A stretch of DNA of 64,000 bases, taken from assembly GCA_029834535.1 (NCBI GenBank), contig JAQMWT010000480.1, positions 1-64,000 on the forward strand, written 5' to 3'. This DNA comes from Chrysophaeum taylorii. Taxonomy: Eukaryota > Sar > Pelagophyceae > Pelagomonadales > Pelagomonadaceae. The notes under the pieces are model-generated. The model searched no databases, had not been told where the DNA came from, and worked only from the letters and a program-made list of their open reading frames with translations. Within the stretch, counting starts at the first letter, position 1; each line of letters opens with the position of its first letter. The position numbers were made by a program, and so were the translations under genes. Positions 11,501-18,986 of this stretch are shown here, piece by piece.

Positions 11501-14500
11501 GTGCGCTGCACCTGCTTGGCCTCCTGCAGCCGTTCTTCAGCACGCTCGCGCGCTCGTTCGCGCTTGAGGCGATCCTCGATCTCCAGCGCTTCCTCGGCAT
11601 CGCGTGCTGTCGTCAGGTAGGTCGCCCGCTCCTCGGCCTTGGAAATCCCGCGCTCGTAGAGCGCTACATCCCAGTCGTACTCTCGCGATGCGTACGAATG
11701 CAGATCTTCGGCGCGCATCGCGAACCGTTCTGCGACTTGTTGTGCCTTGCGCGCTTCCTCGGATTCTACCTCGCGGAGTTGTGTGATTTCCCGCTTTCGC
11801 TTCGCCAGGTGCGCCTTCTCCTTCTGCAGTTGCGACGCTTGCCGTACACGCATTGCGCGCTCTGCCGAACTTCGCCGGCTCTGGGTCGTGACCTGCGTTG
11901 GCGCTTCCTGCTCAGTAATGTCCGCATCGTTTTTGGTGCACTTCTCTTCTTCCACCCCATCGATCTCTTCGGCTCCGTTTGGTTCGTCACGTTCTTCGAT
12001 ATCCTCTAATCCCGAGGGCAAGCTCCCATCAGTCGCTTCGACGATGGCCTCCTCTTCTTGCCGACGACGATCACCATAAAATTCTACTGAAAGGGGATCG
12101 TTGATGACCTCGTTCCGCAGGGCGTCGCAGAGATTTGAAGCGAGAGCGGCGCGGGCCTCGTCAGCGACAAACGATCCGGTCGTCCCCGCGAGCGTCAACA
12201 CCGGCATGGCAGCGCAAATCACCTGAACAAGCAGGCTTGTCAAGTATGCCGGGCGTTCAAGAAGGAGCTCGTGTCCCGTGTCAAGATATGCCACGTGAGC
12301 ACCTCGTTCCTCGGCCAGTATGGCATCGGCGGGCGTCGGCGAAAAGTGACGATCTTCGGACCTAGCCGCTGCAAGGTCCTCGGGCGCTCGTTGTGCCGGA
12401 ACGAAGCGGTTGGCCGCCGATTGAACTAAGACAAGGGGTACCTCGATCATTGACAAGGACGGTCGCACGTCCTGGTGTGCCAAAGCACCGCGCAGCATCG
12501 CTCGAAGGCCGATACCGTTGTCGGCATCAGCCAGTGCCAGGGCGCTGCGCGTGGCCCAGAAGGCCCGCAGCACCGAGTCGCGGCCCTGGTCAAGCAGGAA
12601 TTTTGCTGAAAAATGAGTGTCGACGATGGCCTGAAGCCTCTCTTCGTGGGTCCCACGCGCGAAGACCTTGCTTAGCGACGAGAGCGCCCGTCGAACGGGA
12701 CCTTCGCACGCGAAGAAGCAGTTAAACAGCACAGCGGCGGCCGTCGCCGAACGGTACTCGTCCCTCTTCTTGTCGTTTTCTTCGTCCTCGTCGCGGGTCG
12801 CCGGAGCAAAGAAGCGCGCCAAAGTACAAGCACCGTTCCCGAAGCCAACGAAACAGAGCCGCCGAGCCATATCTCTGTTCACCAAGATCTCGCCCTGTTG
12901 TTTGAGATGGGCGAGCAGACGCGCGAGGCAATCGGCAAAAAGTGCATTGTTGAGTGGCGCGTCCGACGGCCAGCAGGTGTGTGGCAAGCCGGGCAAACCA
13001 ACGAGGAGGGCGTCGCCCGCTCCGTAAAGATTCGTCAGCACGGGCGCCACCGCGGCCTCGAGTGTGTCGAGGGTGTGGAAGATGTCGGGGAGCAAGACAA
13101 GCAGAAACCGCGTTGCAGTCGGCGCGTTGCCGCCGTTGCGGAGGTGGCGCTCGGCATTCCGAGCGGCCGCGTCCTGGGCCAGAACGTGCGCCGCGTCGGA
13201 ATGGTCGGGCGGGTGCGGAGGTCGGCCTCGCAGCATTCTGTACGTCACGACGAGGCCGGGCTCGACGTGGAAGAAGCTGTCCGCGCGCGAGGAGCCATCG
13301 CCGGCGGCTGTCTCCGAGACGCCAGGGTGGGCGACGGGGTCCAGCGCCTCGGTCACCTTTGATGACCCCGCGGAAGTCGGTCGCGAGGACGCGGTGGTTG
13401 GCCGCAACGACGGCGGTCGCTCCAGGACGGGGCTGCTCGCAGCCGGACCACCACTACCACCACCACCAGCAGCATGTTTCTTCTTACGACGTTTCGCCGC
13501 CTCCATGAGCTCGAGCATGGCGCGCCGCGTCTTAGTCCGTGCCCCGGGAACCGTGCCGAGAGGATCGGTACCCCAGAGCCTCTTTTTGTCCGCCGTGGTC
13601 AGTTGGACGCGCGTCGGTGCTCGCGACGTCGGTCTCGGACACAAGGACGGTAGCGTCGTCGACGTCGCGCGAGCGCTCCTCGACCGCAGCATCATTTGTC
13701 GCGCGCGGTCGCGCCACGACGCATCGTCGTTCGCGCGGTCGTCCCGGTTGTCGTCTCCGGGTCGCGCGGACGGCACCGAGAGCCTCGGGTGAACGCAAGG
13801 CCCCTCGAAGCCGGCGAATTTCCACAAGTCCTCGGGCGAGAAGGTAGTGGTACCGCTGATGCGCTCGAGGACGTAGTCGGCTGCCTCGTCCGAGAGGGAG
13901 AATCCGAGGAGCCTCAAGCCGGCTTGGAGGCGATCGCGGTCGACGCGGCCGACCCCGGTCGCGTCGAAATGCGCATAGCTGGCCTCGAATGCGACGCCCC
14001 GCTTGGCGGCGAGGCGGAGGAGGCGATGGAGCTGGGCAGCACACGATTTGGCGTCCTCTCTGGCCTGGGCTCGCGCGGCGGCCTTTTTTGCGTCCTCGCG
14101 TTCGGGGGCGCGGTTGACAAACGTGACCTCGAGTTCGGTCGTGCGTAGCACCCAGAGCCTGCCGGTGACGTCATCGATGGCCACCTCGACCGCGAGGCTT
14201 CCGACCTCGATGCGCGTGTCGGCACCGTCTGCGGTCGGGGCGTACGTGGCCTCGGCAAAGCGCGCGAGCGCGGCCGCGAGACTCGCGACGTTCTCGCGAT
14301 GATCTCCACCGCCGCGGCCCTCGGCCAGCGCGGTCGCCGCTTGCGCCGCGGCCTCGGCGCGGGGGGCGAGCGAGTCGGGCGCGTCGCGCGCGTAGACGCC
14401 CGAGGCAATCCTCCGCGCCCGGACGCGCGCCTGCAGCATCCGCAGCTGCAGGCGCCATTCGCGGTGCGCCCCGAGGGCGTCGAGCTGCGCGGCCGTGAGT

Positions 14501-14895
14501 TCCTCTCGCAGACCGTCGGCGTACTCGGCCACGCAAATCGCGTCGCCCGCCGCGACGCCGGCGGCGAACGCGCGTCGGAGCATCTTGACGCGCTCGCGCG
14601 AGAAGAAGTCGTCGTGCTCGTCGGCGTCGCGTCGGAGCCTCGCCCCGGGTGCTCCCAGGTCCTTCCTCACCAAAAAGCCGCGGTCATCGGTCGCGAGCCA
14701 CCGCGTCGGCACGCCGCCTTCCCACACCACGGTCTCGGGCACCGCGAGTCGGACCTTCGTTCGCCCAACGCCGCTCCAGAGCGCCTGGACCAGCCACGTC
14801 CAGTGCTTGGCCTGCGGCGGGCTCCGCGCTTTGGCATGCCTCGCGGCCTCGCGCGCCTTGGCGAGACTTGCACTGAGTTCCTCGGCCGTGAACAT
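5581..14895 (-). CDS. Giant IQ / coiled-coil protein with degenerate alpha/beta-hydrolase domain
   Basis: A single uninterrupted frame of about 3,104 codons. I chose the ATG at 14895; the frame stays open to 15042, but that extension runs through a T-tract/GAGGG motif that looks like promoter DNA. In order: an EF-hand-like segment (about residue 305, HFDATGVGRVDRDRL); an alpha/beta-hydrolase-like region (about 560-900) in which the nucleophile elbow reads GFGNG instead of GxSxG, the usual acid region reads SAANRFVP, and TGHELLLERP keeps the His; long coiled coils (about 1000-1450); four copies of a W..LD...NP..Y motif (about 1475, 1615, 2205, 2315); a hydrophobic stretch (about 2865); and two IQ-type calmodulin-binding motifs near the C-terminus (AVYRGHLGRKAARRW and RVYRGFVGRTRASV). 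Likely a cytoskeletal or flagellar scaffold; this is inference. I do not recognise a named orthologue. Antisense frames inside it are shadows. Confidence 0.85.
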   Translation of the reverse strand: MFTAEELSASLAKAREAARHAKARSPPQAKHWTWLVQALWSGVGRTKVRLAVPETVVWEGGVPTRWLATDDRGFLVRKDLGAPGARLRRDADEHDDFFSRERVKMLRRAFAAGVAAGDAICVAEYADGLREELTAAQLDALGAHREWRLQLRMLQARVRARRIASGVYARDAPDSLAPRAEAAAQAATALAEGRGGGDHRENVASLAAALARFAEATYAPTADGADTRIEVGSLAVEVAIDDVTGRLWVLRTTELEVTFVNRAPEREDAKKAAARAQAREDAKSCAAQLHRLLRLAAKRGVAFEASYAHFDATGVGRVDRDRLQAGLRLLGFSLSDEAADYVLERISGTTTFSPEDLWKFAGFEGPCVHPRLSVPSARPGDDNRDDRANDDASWRDRARQMMLRSRSARATSTTLPSLCPRPTSRAPTRVQLTTADKKRLWGTDPLGTVPGARTKTRRAMLELMEAAKRRKKKHAAGGGGSGGPAASSPVLERPPSLRPTTASSRPTSAGSSKVTEALDPVAHPGVSETAAGDGSSRADSFFHVEPGLVVTYRMLRGRPPHPPDHSDAAHVLAQDAAARNAERHLRNGGNAPTATRFLLVLLPDIFHTLDTLEAAVAPVLTNLYGAGDALLVGLPGLPHTCWPSDAPLNNALFADCLARLLAHLKQQGEILVNRDMARRLCFVGFGNGACTLARFFAPATRDEDEENDKKRDEYRSATAAAVLFNCFFACEGPVRRALSSLSKVFARGTHEERLQAIVDTHFSAKFLLDQGRDSVLRAFWATRSALALADADNGIGLRAMLRGALAHQDVRPSLSMIEVPLVLVQSAANRFVPAQRAPEDLAAARSEDRHFSPTPADAILAEERGAHVAYLDTGHELLLERPAYLTSLLVQVICAAMPVLTLAGTTGSFVADEARAALASNLCDALRNEVINDPLSVEFYGDRRRQEEEAIVEATDGSLPSGLEDIEERDEPNGAEEIDGVEEEKCTKNDADITEQEAPTQVTTQSRRSSAERAMRVRQASQLQKEKAHLAKRKREITQLREVESEEARKAQQVAERFAMRAEDLHSYASREYDWDVALYERGISKAEERATYLTTARDAEEALEIEDRLKRERARERAEERLQEAKQVQRTLNDIGVREQDAADNVMELASKAKLSVEKLLSSRRQLVQALQQCALLEQTVAKFRSSLESADHEARRLERTIRLLETNVGLRGSLAPKARELDELRVARDTKVDEQAHLRHLAEHRSRKLDFANQVAQALKTLVAKRDAEARALKCRLEQLARRLREERGARRMFKDKAAQIECELHTAISVVRKRHAVVKRELVRLRNYAGKHVNCEVWTGYMQRMETHDLRTSLISEKQKLEKQLSSQEMKRDTLEQQRRAASREQTRLDAEASAVEEIFEMVSQTYDEATRVSIQEELRNLEKEQEMAETELKESEATAAIQRRMEASMAGDCVAARVRHKNAMARSTDEKRWVALDVVVNPAAYAHVTETEAEEMRFDPDYVPRLRADDVERIIQLPHQVQLALPFLFNQDEIEAHRLLCQYTHEEGEAYHNLVDRTGGAHSRHDPNDIGPHHTNKQRELVAEQVASQRWLDVVLRERRLARLRSKTRPELSEDEAKYLAIDRILNPWLYEATQKTLEVPSTSASMEHDGDKYESLRQAYEAGVSDLDLGFEPAWIPRQNDGRPHDRDSLLEAVLEVPDEKNEVCALLAEYYVDDRVTPRGKRDRETIRDLGESMDAADRRHQERQQHIDDFEARDAMPTWACGGWDVVHPASSGRNAQLRQFGEGCDLGKVHPASFICSQTTSTNKNEDIMADTNKFFGTIFQDLEGLTKLQPAQISNARDVLFEFEGQETRLLSEEGQSLEMRGSRTHCFEVPEETDRRLLSLTITIVYRGVFTARGYRPGRLAAAAFRLQTSTSGFAMTIATGYAPYEKQQLNTGTALGRIVIVHKPDKVPITPGPYHVVLGAASETKYSITVDSQAAQVAEAKLRSERQRAEKAQERLRVCKVAIEDMWTSMRLAERKLLVVQGLLDEAQVESSRCEQETERCNQELVADDERMELTDEQRAGLYTEVRRLEVEFAHWCRLLASRSQERRDLLAGLKLLRDERSARIIEVEGLERDVKWLQRHLPAATRLVHGIEPAIDCAIALNTNFEFIQAENASGQWQKLASAKGIITAMMTPAQEVRRRYKAEGWTNLNLPEQQWTVLDRTMNPDLYEWLQESDAAKEYDFERATSLNRAVRALKNLTRGEVLRIESLSFNRLTRGTETTVWKLRRRFHDDPRRLIDYSKRRGMVVDADLAAATRFKHPNSWTREEREWVSLDKILNPELWRGLKIRSETVTPYHNVLTADQKREYLEPLEEDEGDVDQVRRSSQIGSKFGSLVQVTMAQRTALVAAQASGKGDVCDSWVCTLKRDELLDVWASREQNPTWTVDQCKARRLMEKYNGDYETYSTMCEDIRRNKEAAKPHRFCMNRVGEPFVVETDLDARCRVLQAELDKANHNSNATMTSNILHGGVGQRFPTHILRLELEAELDALLREQVYERERAQRYLLEQEDDWSSVDSSGDENAAARKKPENNISKEVYLARKAILREQGKDEVAKQFEREIAVLGPSGCVACLAPRCQWRSMVDVKAAEARRQVISDELVYVRLNPQTKTFESYVPLSASRGGNPHFRREDLIHELTWEDKQLGMRLQLNTIDRELHDAYATRKEYMEVRALHAYPTIMWTSNARRALEREHNRHVATLVANDIVDDALAWMFEGWYFGEHESSYSVAGYVPSLKSDGFIRPGGDQILAQSNAEDRDLARAAAEAAGAPVPDAALVGSPRSKAEGIEAEAQFRLTGEKVVKANSDREKHMDFTERTLKFGLFCITLMFFRAMALIRREKESWSGAHDAIGDADGNLLRAKPTKERQRMRREHQRARERLDKLDVALSRAKVGEERKRNRIAKEREEAARKLHAKIRREKQELAACGLLQAVYRGHLGRKAARRWAIKRAELEALNALMTASAVTIERVYRGFVGRTRASVARMEMADFISMIRMEEAQEDEDEYWRTHPYARLKRNVRVLAKDFIASRARSNDVTDEELELAAGLTASLQNSGD

Positions 14896-14971
14896 GTTAT
14901 GCCGCCCGCCCGCCCCGCCCGCCCGCCGCGCCCGCCCTAGGGCGACGGCCGCGCTCAGCCCCGACGAAGAG

Positions 14972-14987
14972 TTAAAAAAACCCTCCT
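14972..14987 (-). promoter_or_regulatory. GGAGGGTTTTTTTAA motif upstream of giant gene
   Basis: On the minus strand the motif reads GGAGGGTTTTTTTAA about 80 bp before the chosen ATG of the giant gene. Similar GAGGG+T-tract motifs lie near the starts of several other genes in the window. A core-promoter role is inference from position only. Confidence 0.35.
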
Positions 14988-15249
14988 CCGTACCTAAAAC
15001 TGTTTCAAAAGTGTTGTTGTTGAAGTTGAACGTACAGACCACGGTGGCGCTGCGTCATCCTGCTGCGAACCGATCGTCACTTCGTACCGTACTACAAACG
15101 TCACTACAAACTACGCACGAACAACAACTGATGAGAAGAAAAAACGATGGGTCTTTTTGCACAGAGACCGAGGCGTTAGGAGGGAGGCGAAACAAAGGAA
15201 CGAACGAACGAACGACAGGGAAGGAAGGAACGAACGATACGCCTCCCCG

Positions 15250-16247
15250 ATGGGTTACGACATTGCACAGTTGATTGATACGAACGAGGTCGACGAGGAC
15301 CTCATCTGCAAAGTCTGTTACGGCCTTCTCGAAAAGCCACGAATGATGTGTGAGTCGACGACTGACTGACTGACTGACTCGTATGGGTCTTCTCTAACAA
15401 CGGTGCTGTAGGCGCCGAAGGACACGCATTCTGCCAATCGTGTTGGTGCCAGTGGCTGGCACGCAAGCGCACCTGCCCCACGTGTCGGGGCATCATCGAC
15501 GAAGCGACGCCGCTCATTAAAAATCGCATTGCCGAGCGTATGGTCGGCGACCTCGCGAGCTGGTGCCCCTTCCGCACCGCGAGGCCCTCGTCGTCATCGA
15601 GGCCCCAAAAACGACAACGCGTCGACCGGGCTGGGTGCCAGTGGCAGGGCAAGCTCCGCGACCTCGAGGAACACATGGAAACCTGCGAGTTCGCGCTCAA
15701 GTCGTGCAAGGTCTCACCCCTCTGCACGACGAGCCTTCCGCGCGGCATGATCGCCGAGCACGAGAGAACGTGCCCGCACCTAAGAACGCTTTGCGTGCGA
15801 TGCGGCAGGCTCGTCCGCGTTGCCGCGCTCCACCACCACCAGAAATCGAGCAAGTGTCACCGCGCGCAGTCCTTGCTCGCCGAGTACCTCGCGCTCGTCA
15901 AGCACACGGCACACTGCGTGGCACCCGACCCACCACCGCGACTTGCCCGTTTGATCGAGGCTGGCTCGCCCCTCACCCCGGTCGACGCGGCCGAGGCCAC
16001 GACCCACGCCCTCGTCGCCGTCGCGAGCGGCGCGCCGCGAGCGTGCGATCGCGCTGACTGCCTCAAGATGGCAACGCTCTTGAAGCACTACGCAAAGTGC
16101 AGCTCCCGCGAGGAAGGCACCTGCCCCAGCGGCATCTGTGACCACCTCACACTTTTGCTCCAACTTCACGCGCGCGACTGCACGGCCGCGCCCTTCTGTC
16201 CTATCCCTTTCTGTATGCAATGGCGGATGACCGAGGGCATCTCTTGA
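15250..16247 (+). CDS. RING - TRAF-like - TAZ zinc-finger protein (putative E3 ligase)
   Basis: Two exons, 15250-15349 and 15412-16247, with a 62-nt GT-AG intron, give 311 aa. Residues about 18-55 form a C3HC4 RING finger split by the intron (CKVC, then CAEGHAFCQSCWCQWL and CPTCRG). The middle (about 95-175) has Cys/His spacing like TRAF-type zinc fingers (CKVSPLC, CPHLRTLCVRC). The C-terminus (about 240-305) matches a TAZ zinc finger (CDRADCLKMATLLKHYAKC, ICDHLTLLLQLHARDC, FCPIPFC). TRAF-like plus RING proteins are usually ubiquitin ligases; TAZ domains bind transcription factors. Joining all three is uncommon to my knowledge. The start ATG follows a short leader, and its promoter is shared with or close to the divergent giant gene. 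Confidence 0.8.
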
Positions 16248-16889
16248 AGCACCTCGCGCATGCCCAACTACACAGGGCGCGTCTTCCCACCAATACCTTC
16301 TTGTCATCTGGCTTGTTGTCTTCCTGTGATAAACAAAACCTCTGTTGCCTCCGAAGAAGAGGTATTTACTTCATCCGTGTCTCGTCCAAGTCGGGGGTCC
16401 GTCCGTCCATATGGGGCAGTGTGAGTGGCATCAGGTGCGGGCGGACAGACATTCATGTCGTCGTCGTCGTCGTCGTCACTGAGAAGAAGGCCTCCAAAAA
16501 TGCTGGGATCCTCGATGGTGTTCCCGGATGTGCGCGTATCGTAGTGCACAACGAAAACGGCGGGCATGCACGGCAAGCACACACACAAGTTACCAACGTG
16601 GAGGAGGGAGAGGCGCGTGTGGTTTTTTTAATTTCCGCAAAAATCAATGGGTTCCTCGCGGCTCTCGTCGGATATGTACAACAACAACAACAACAACAAC
16701 GAAAACAGGAGCTGCGGGGTGAGGTCGCGGCGCGCGGAGTACTACCTACAACAGCGCGGCGTGACCGCGCACACGTAGGGGCTCGCCTTGAATACGAGGT
16801 TCTTGGCGCGGCGCAGCAGCGGTCTCGTGAGGGTGCTGCGTGAAGGGAGGGCACTAGTCGGAGGAGAGAGAGGGTACTCGAGAGAAACA
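16248..16889. other. Intergenic between convergent genes
   Basis: Contains a (GTC)n run at about 16458-16476 and a (CAA)n run at about 16678-16700. A minus-strand frame at 16304-16588 has some protein-like composition (an acidic Asp run from the GTC repeat), but I cannot identify a start, exon structure or family. It probably holds the 3' UTRs of the flanking genes. Confidence 0.35.
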
Positions 16890-18440
16890 TCAGAGGTCTG
16901 ACGACGGGGAAGGGTGCGCGGGCTCGGCGGGGTCGGCGAACTCCTCGAGGAAACCCCGATGGAAGCCGGCCAAGCGAGCGACGACGGACTCGATGTCATC
17001 CGGACTCGGGAGGAAGGTGGTTCTGAAGTGCCAGGTGCCGTTTTTCTGGCCAAAGCCGCTCCCCGGTACGACGACGAGGCCGGTGGACTCGAGCATGCGA
17101 AGGGAGTAGAAGGCGTCCGGCTGGAGACCCGCGGCTGCGGCGGCATCGACGGCCTTGGGCGGGACCTCGATGTTTGGGAAAAGGTAGAGGGCGCCCTGGG
17201 CGCGAGCGCAAGAGACGCCCGGGAGCGCGTTAAGGGCGTCGGCGACGAGCTCGGCGCGGCGCTCGAGGCTGTCGAGCTTGGCGTCGCGGTCGGCCTCGTA
17301 GGCGGATTTTTCTTCGGGTGAGGTAGGCGGGTTGACCATCAAGCCGACGCCGATCTGACCGACGACGTTGGAGCAGAGCGAGATGGAGGCGAGCTTGGTG
17401 AGCTGCGCTCGGACGTCGGTCCGGAAATTGGCGAGCTCGAAGTAACCGCCGCGAAGGCCGCACTCTCCCGTGAACCCTTTCGATATGGAATGAAAAGAGA
17501 CGAGCGGAACGTCGTCGGCCCGGAGGTCGCGCATGACCTTCTTGAGCGAGACGAACGGCGGCGCGGTGCCGTAGACGTTCTCCTGGTACACTTCGTCGGC
17601 GAGCAGGACGAGGTCGCGGCGCTGGCAAAAGTGGACGATGCCATCGAGGGCTTCGCGGGTCAGCGATGCGCCGGTCGGGTTTCCCGGGTTGATGATCACG
17701 AGTCCGCGCGGGATGTTGCCGGCTTTGGCGGCGGCGGCGTACGCGCGCTCGAGCTCGTCGACCGCGACGGACCAGTCGGCCTCCTCGTCGAGGTAGTAGG
17801 GCGCAATGGAGCCGTTCCCGAGAGTCGCGAGCGCCGAATACAACGGATACTGCGGCGACGGGGCAAGGATGGCGTCCTGGGGCCCGCGGAGCAACAGTTG
17901 CGTGAGGTGGCGGACGCCGGCGCTCGCGCCGTCCGTGAGGTAGATCGCCTCGGGGTCGCTCGGGTAGCCGTCGCGCTGCTCGATGAACGCGGCGACCTCG
18001 TCGCGAACGATCCGGACACCCTTTGAGTCCGAGTAGGCGCCCACGCCCCCCTTGATCGCCGTCGCGTAAGTCCGAGCTCGCTCCAGCACCTCCGTCGAGT
18101 ACGAGCTCACGCCAGTCGCTAGGAGCTCGGGGTTCATGATCATGCTCAACACTTGCCGCGCAAACTTGGGCGGCGTCTGGCCGAGGGCCTGGGGGTTCCC
18201 GATGTTGCAGCGTACCACGCGGTCGAATGGCCATTTCGCGTTTCCCGCCTTGATGTCGGCCTCGATTTCCATCGCTCGCTGAAGGATCTGCCCGCGCACG
18301 GCGTACTCGGCCTTGAGAACCAGCGGGTTCAAGTCGGCCACCTTCAGGATCGATCCACCGACAAAGCGCGAACGGAGCAGCGCAGCCATTGCAAAGACTA
18401 GGATGCACCTTTCCAAGCGACCGACGGCCACTCGCAGCAT
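16890..18440 (-). CDS. AlaAT: Alanine aminotransferase
   Basis: A 516-aa class I/II PLP aminotransferase. Characteristic segments are INPGNPTGASLT, LLADEVYQENVYG and HSISKGFTGECGLRGGY, where the Lys of SKG (about residue 321) is the expected PLP Schiff-base lysine; SKGxxGECGxRGGY is specific to alanine/glutamate-glyoxylate aminotransferases. It interconverts alanine + 2-oxoglutarate with pyruvate + glutamate. The frame is open further upstream to 18773, but that part is repeat DNA (18.59-18.68 kb), so I start at ATG 18440, giving an N-terminal MLRVAVGRLERCILVFAMAA that could be a mitochondrial presequence. A second ATG 16 codons later is possible. A photorespiratory glyoxylate role cannot be excluded. 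Confidence 0.92.
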   Translation of the reverse strand: MLRVAVGRLERCILVFAMAALLRSRFVGGSILKVADLNPLVLKAEYAVRGQILQRAMEIEADIKAGNAKWPFDRVVRCNIGNPQALGQTPPKFARQVLSMIMNPELLATGVSSYSTEVLERARTYATAIKGGVGAYSDSKGVRIVRDEVAAFIEQRDGYPSDPEAIYLTDGASAGVRHLTQLLLRGPQDAILAPSPQYPLYSALATLGNGSIAPYYLDEEADWSVAVDELERAYAAAAKAGNIPRGLVIINPGNPTGASLTREALDGIVHFCQRRDLVLLADEVYQENVYGTAPPFVSLKKVMRDLRADDVPLVSFHSISKGFTGECGLRGGYFELANFRTDVRAQLTKLASISLCSNVVGQIGVGLMVNPPTSPEEKSAYEADRDAKLDSLERRAELVADALNALPGVSCARAQGALYLFPNIEVPPKAVDAAAAAGLQPDAFYSLRMLESTGLVVVPGSGFGQKNGTWHFRTTFLPSPDDIESVVARLAGFHRGFLEEFADPAEPAHPSPSSDL

Positions 18441-18986
18441 CGTCAAATCAACTTCAGCTTGCCCTCCAAGTTTACGACTCTGCTTTTTGGGGGAACCTAA
18501 ACTTGAACTTGAAAGAGGGTTTTTTTTTTTTAAGATCGACGACTGCTTGTTGGGAGCGGGGTTAATATTAGAAATTAGTAATGGCGCAGTGGAGGGTTTT
18601 AAAGGTCGACGACTGCTGAGAGGGTTAAAGGTCGACCGACTGGTGAGAGGGTTAAAGGTCGACTGCTGAGAGGGTGTACGAACTGGAGCACGCAGGGCGT
18701 TCAGGGGTTGGGAGCCCTTGTTGAACACCGCCAGTACGGAGGCGGCGGCTTCAAGTAACCATGGCGTCGTCAAGTGTGGAGGCTACAAGTATGATGTCAT
18801 ACGTCCGGCTTCTAGTTATGTCGTCAGTTGTGGGAGCTGGAGCGGAATCCATACTAGGAATACACACCAGACGGACGTGGGGGGGCCCGAGAAAAAATGG
18901 CCGCGTTGGGGGCTCCGCCCCCCGTCGGTCTATGTATATGCCCCCAGCGAGTAAAAAAAACAAATGTTCGGTGTGTCGCCAGTACG
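18441..18986. promoter_or_regulatory. Divergent intergenic region with repeats and GAGGG-T motifs
   Basis: Separates the divergent aminotransferase (-) and DCAF13 (+) starts. It holds a GAGGGTTTTTTTTTTTTAA motif (18516-18533), another GGAGGGTTTTAAAGGTCGAC (18592-18610), and the tandem repeat listed separately. It probably carries both promoters. Confidence 0.4.
18593..18676 (+). repeat. Tandem repeat of TTAAAGGTCGACTGCTGAGAGGG
   Basis: Three imperfect copies of a roughly 24-bp unit (TTAAAGGTCGAC plus CTGCTGAGAGGG). Single related copies occur at about 21316-21334, 29499-29520 and 47413-47430 and inside the Helitron-like units (TTTAAATGTCGACTGC), so this short module is dispersed. The following AGCACGCAGGGCGTTC (18691) recurs at 21389. 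Confidence 0.6.

Noticed and set aside
14896-15042. 49-residue N-terminal extension of the giant protein
   Set aside because: It runs through the GAGGG/T-tract motif and a poly-Asn region and looks like 5' UTR; kept only as an alternative start.
18441-18773. N-terminal extension of alanine aminotransferase by 111 residues
   Set aside because: The extension is encoded by tandem intergenic repeats and has no homology to the family.
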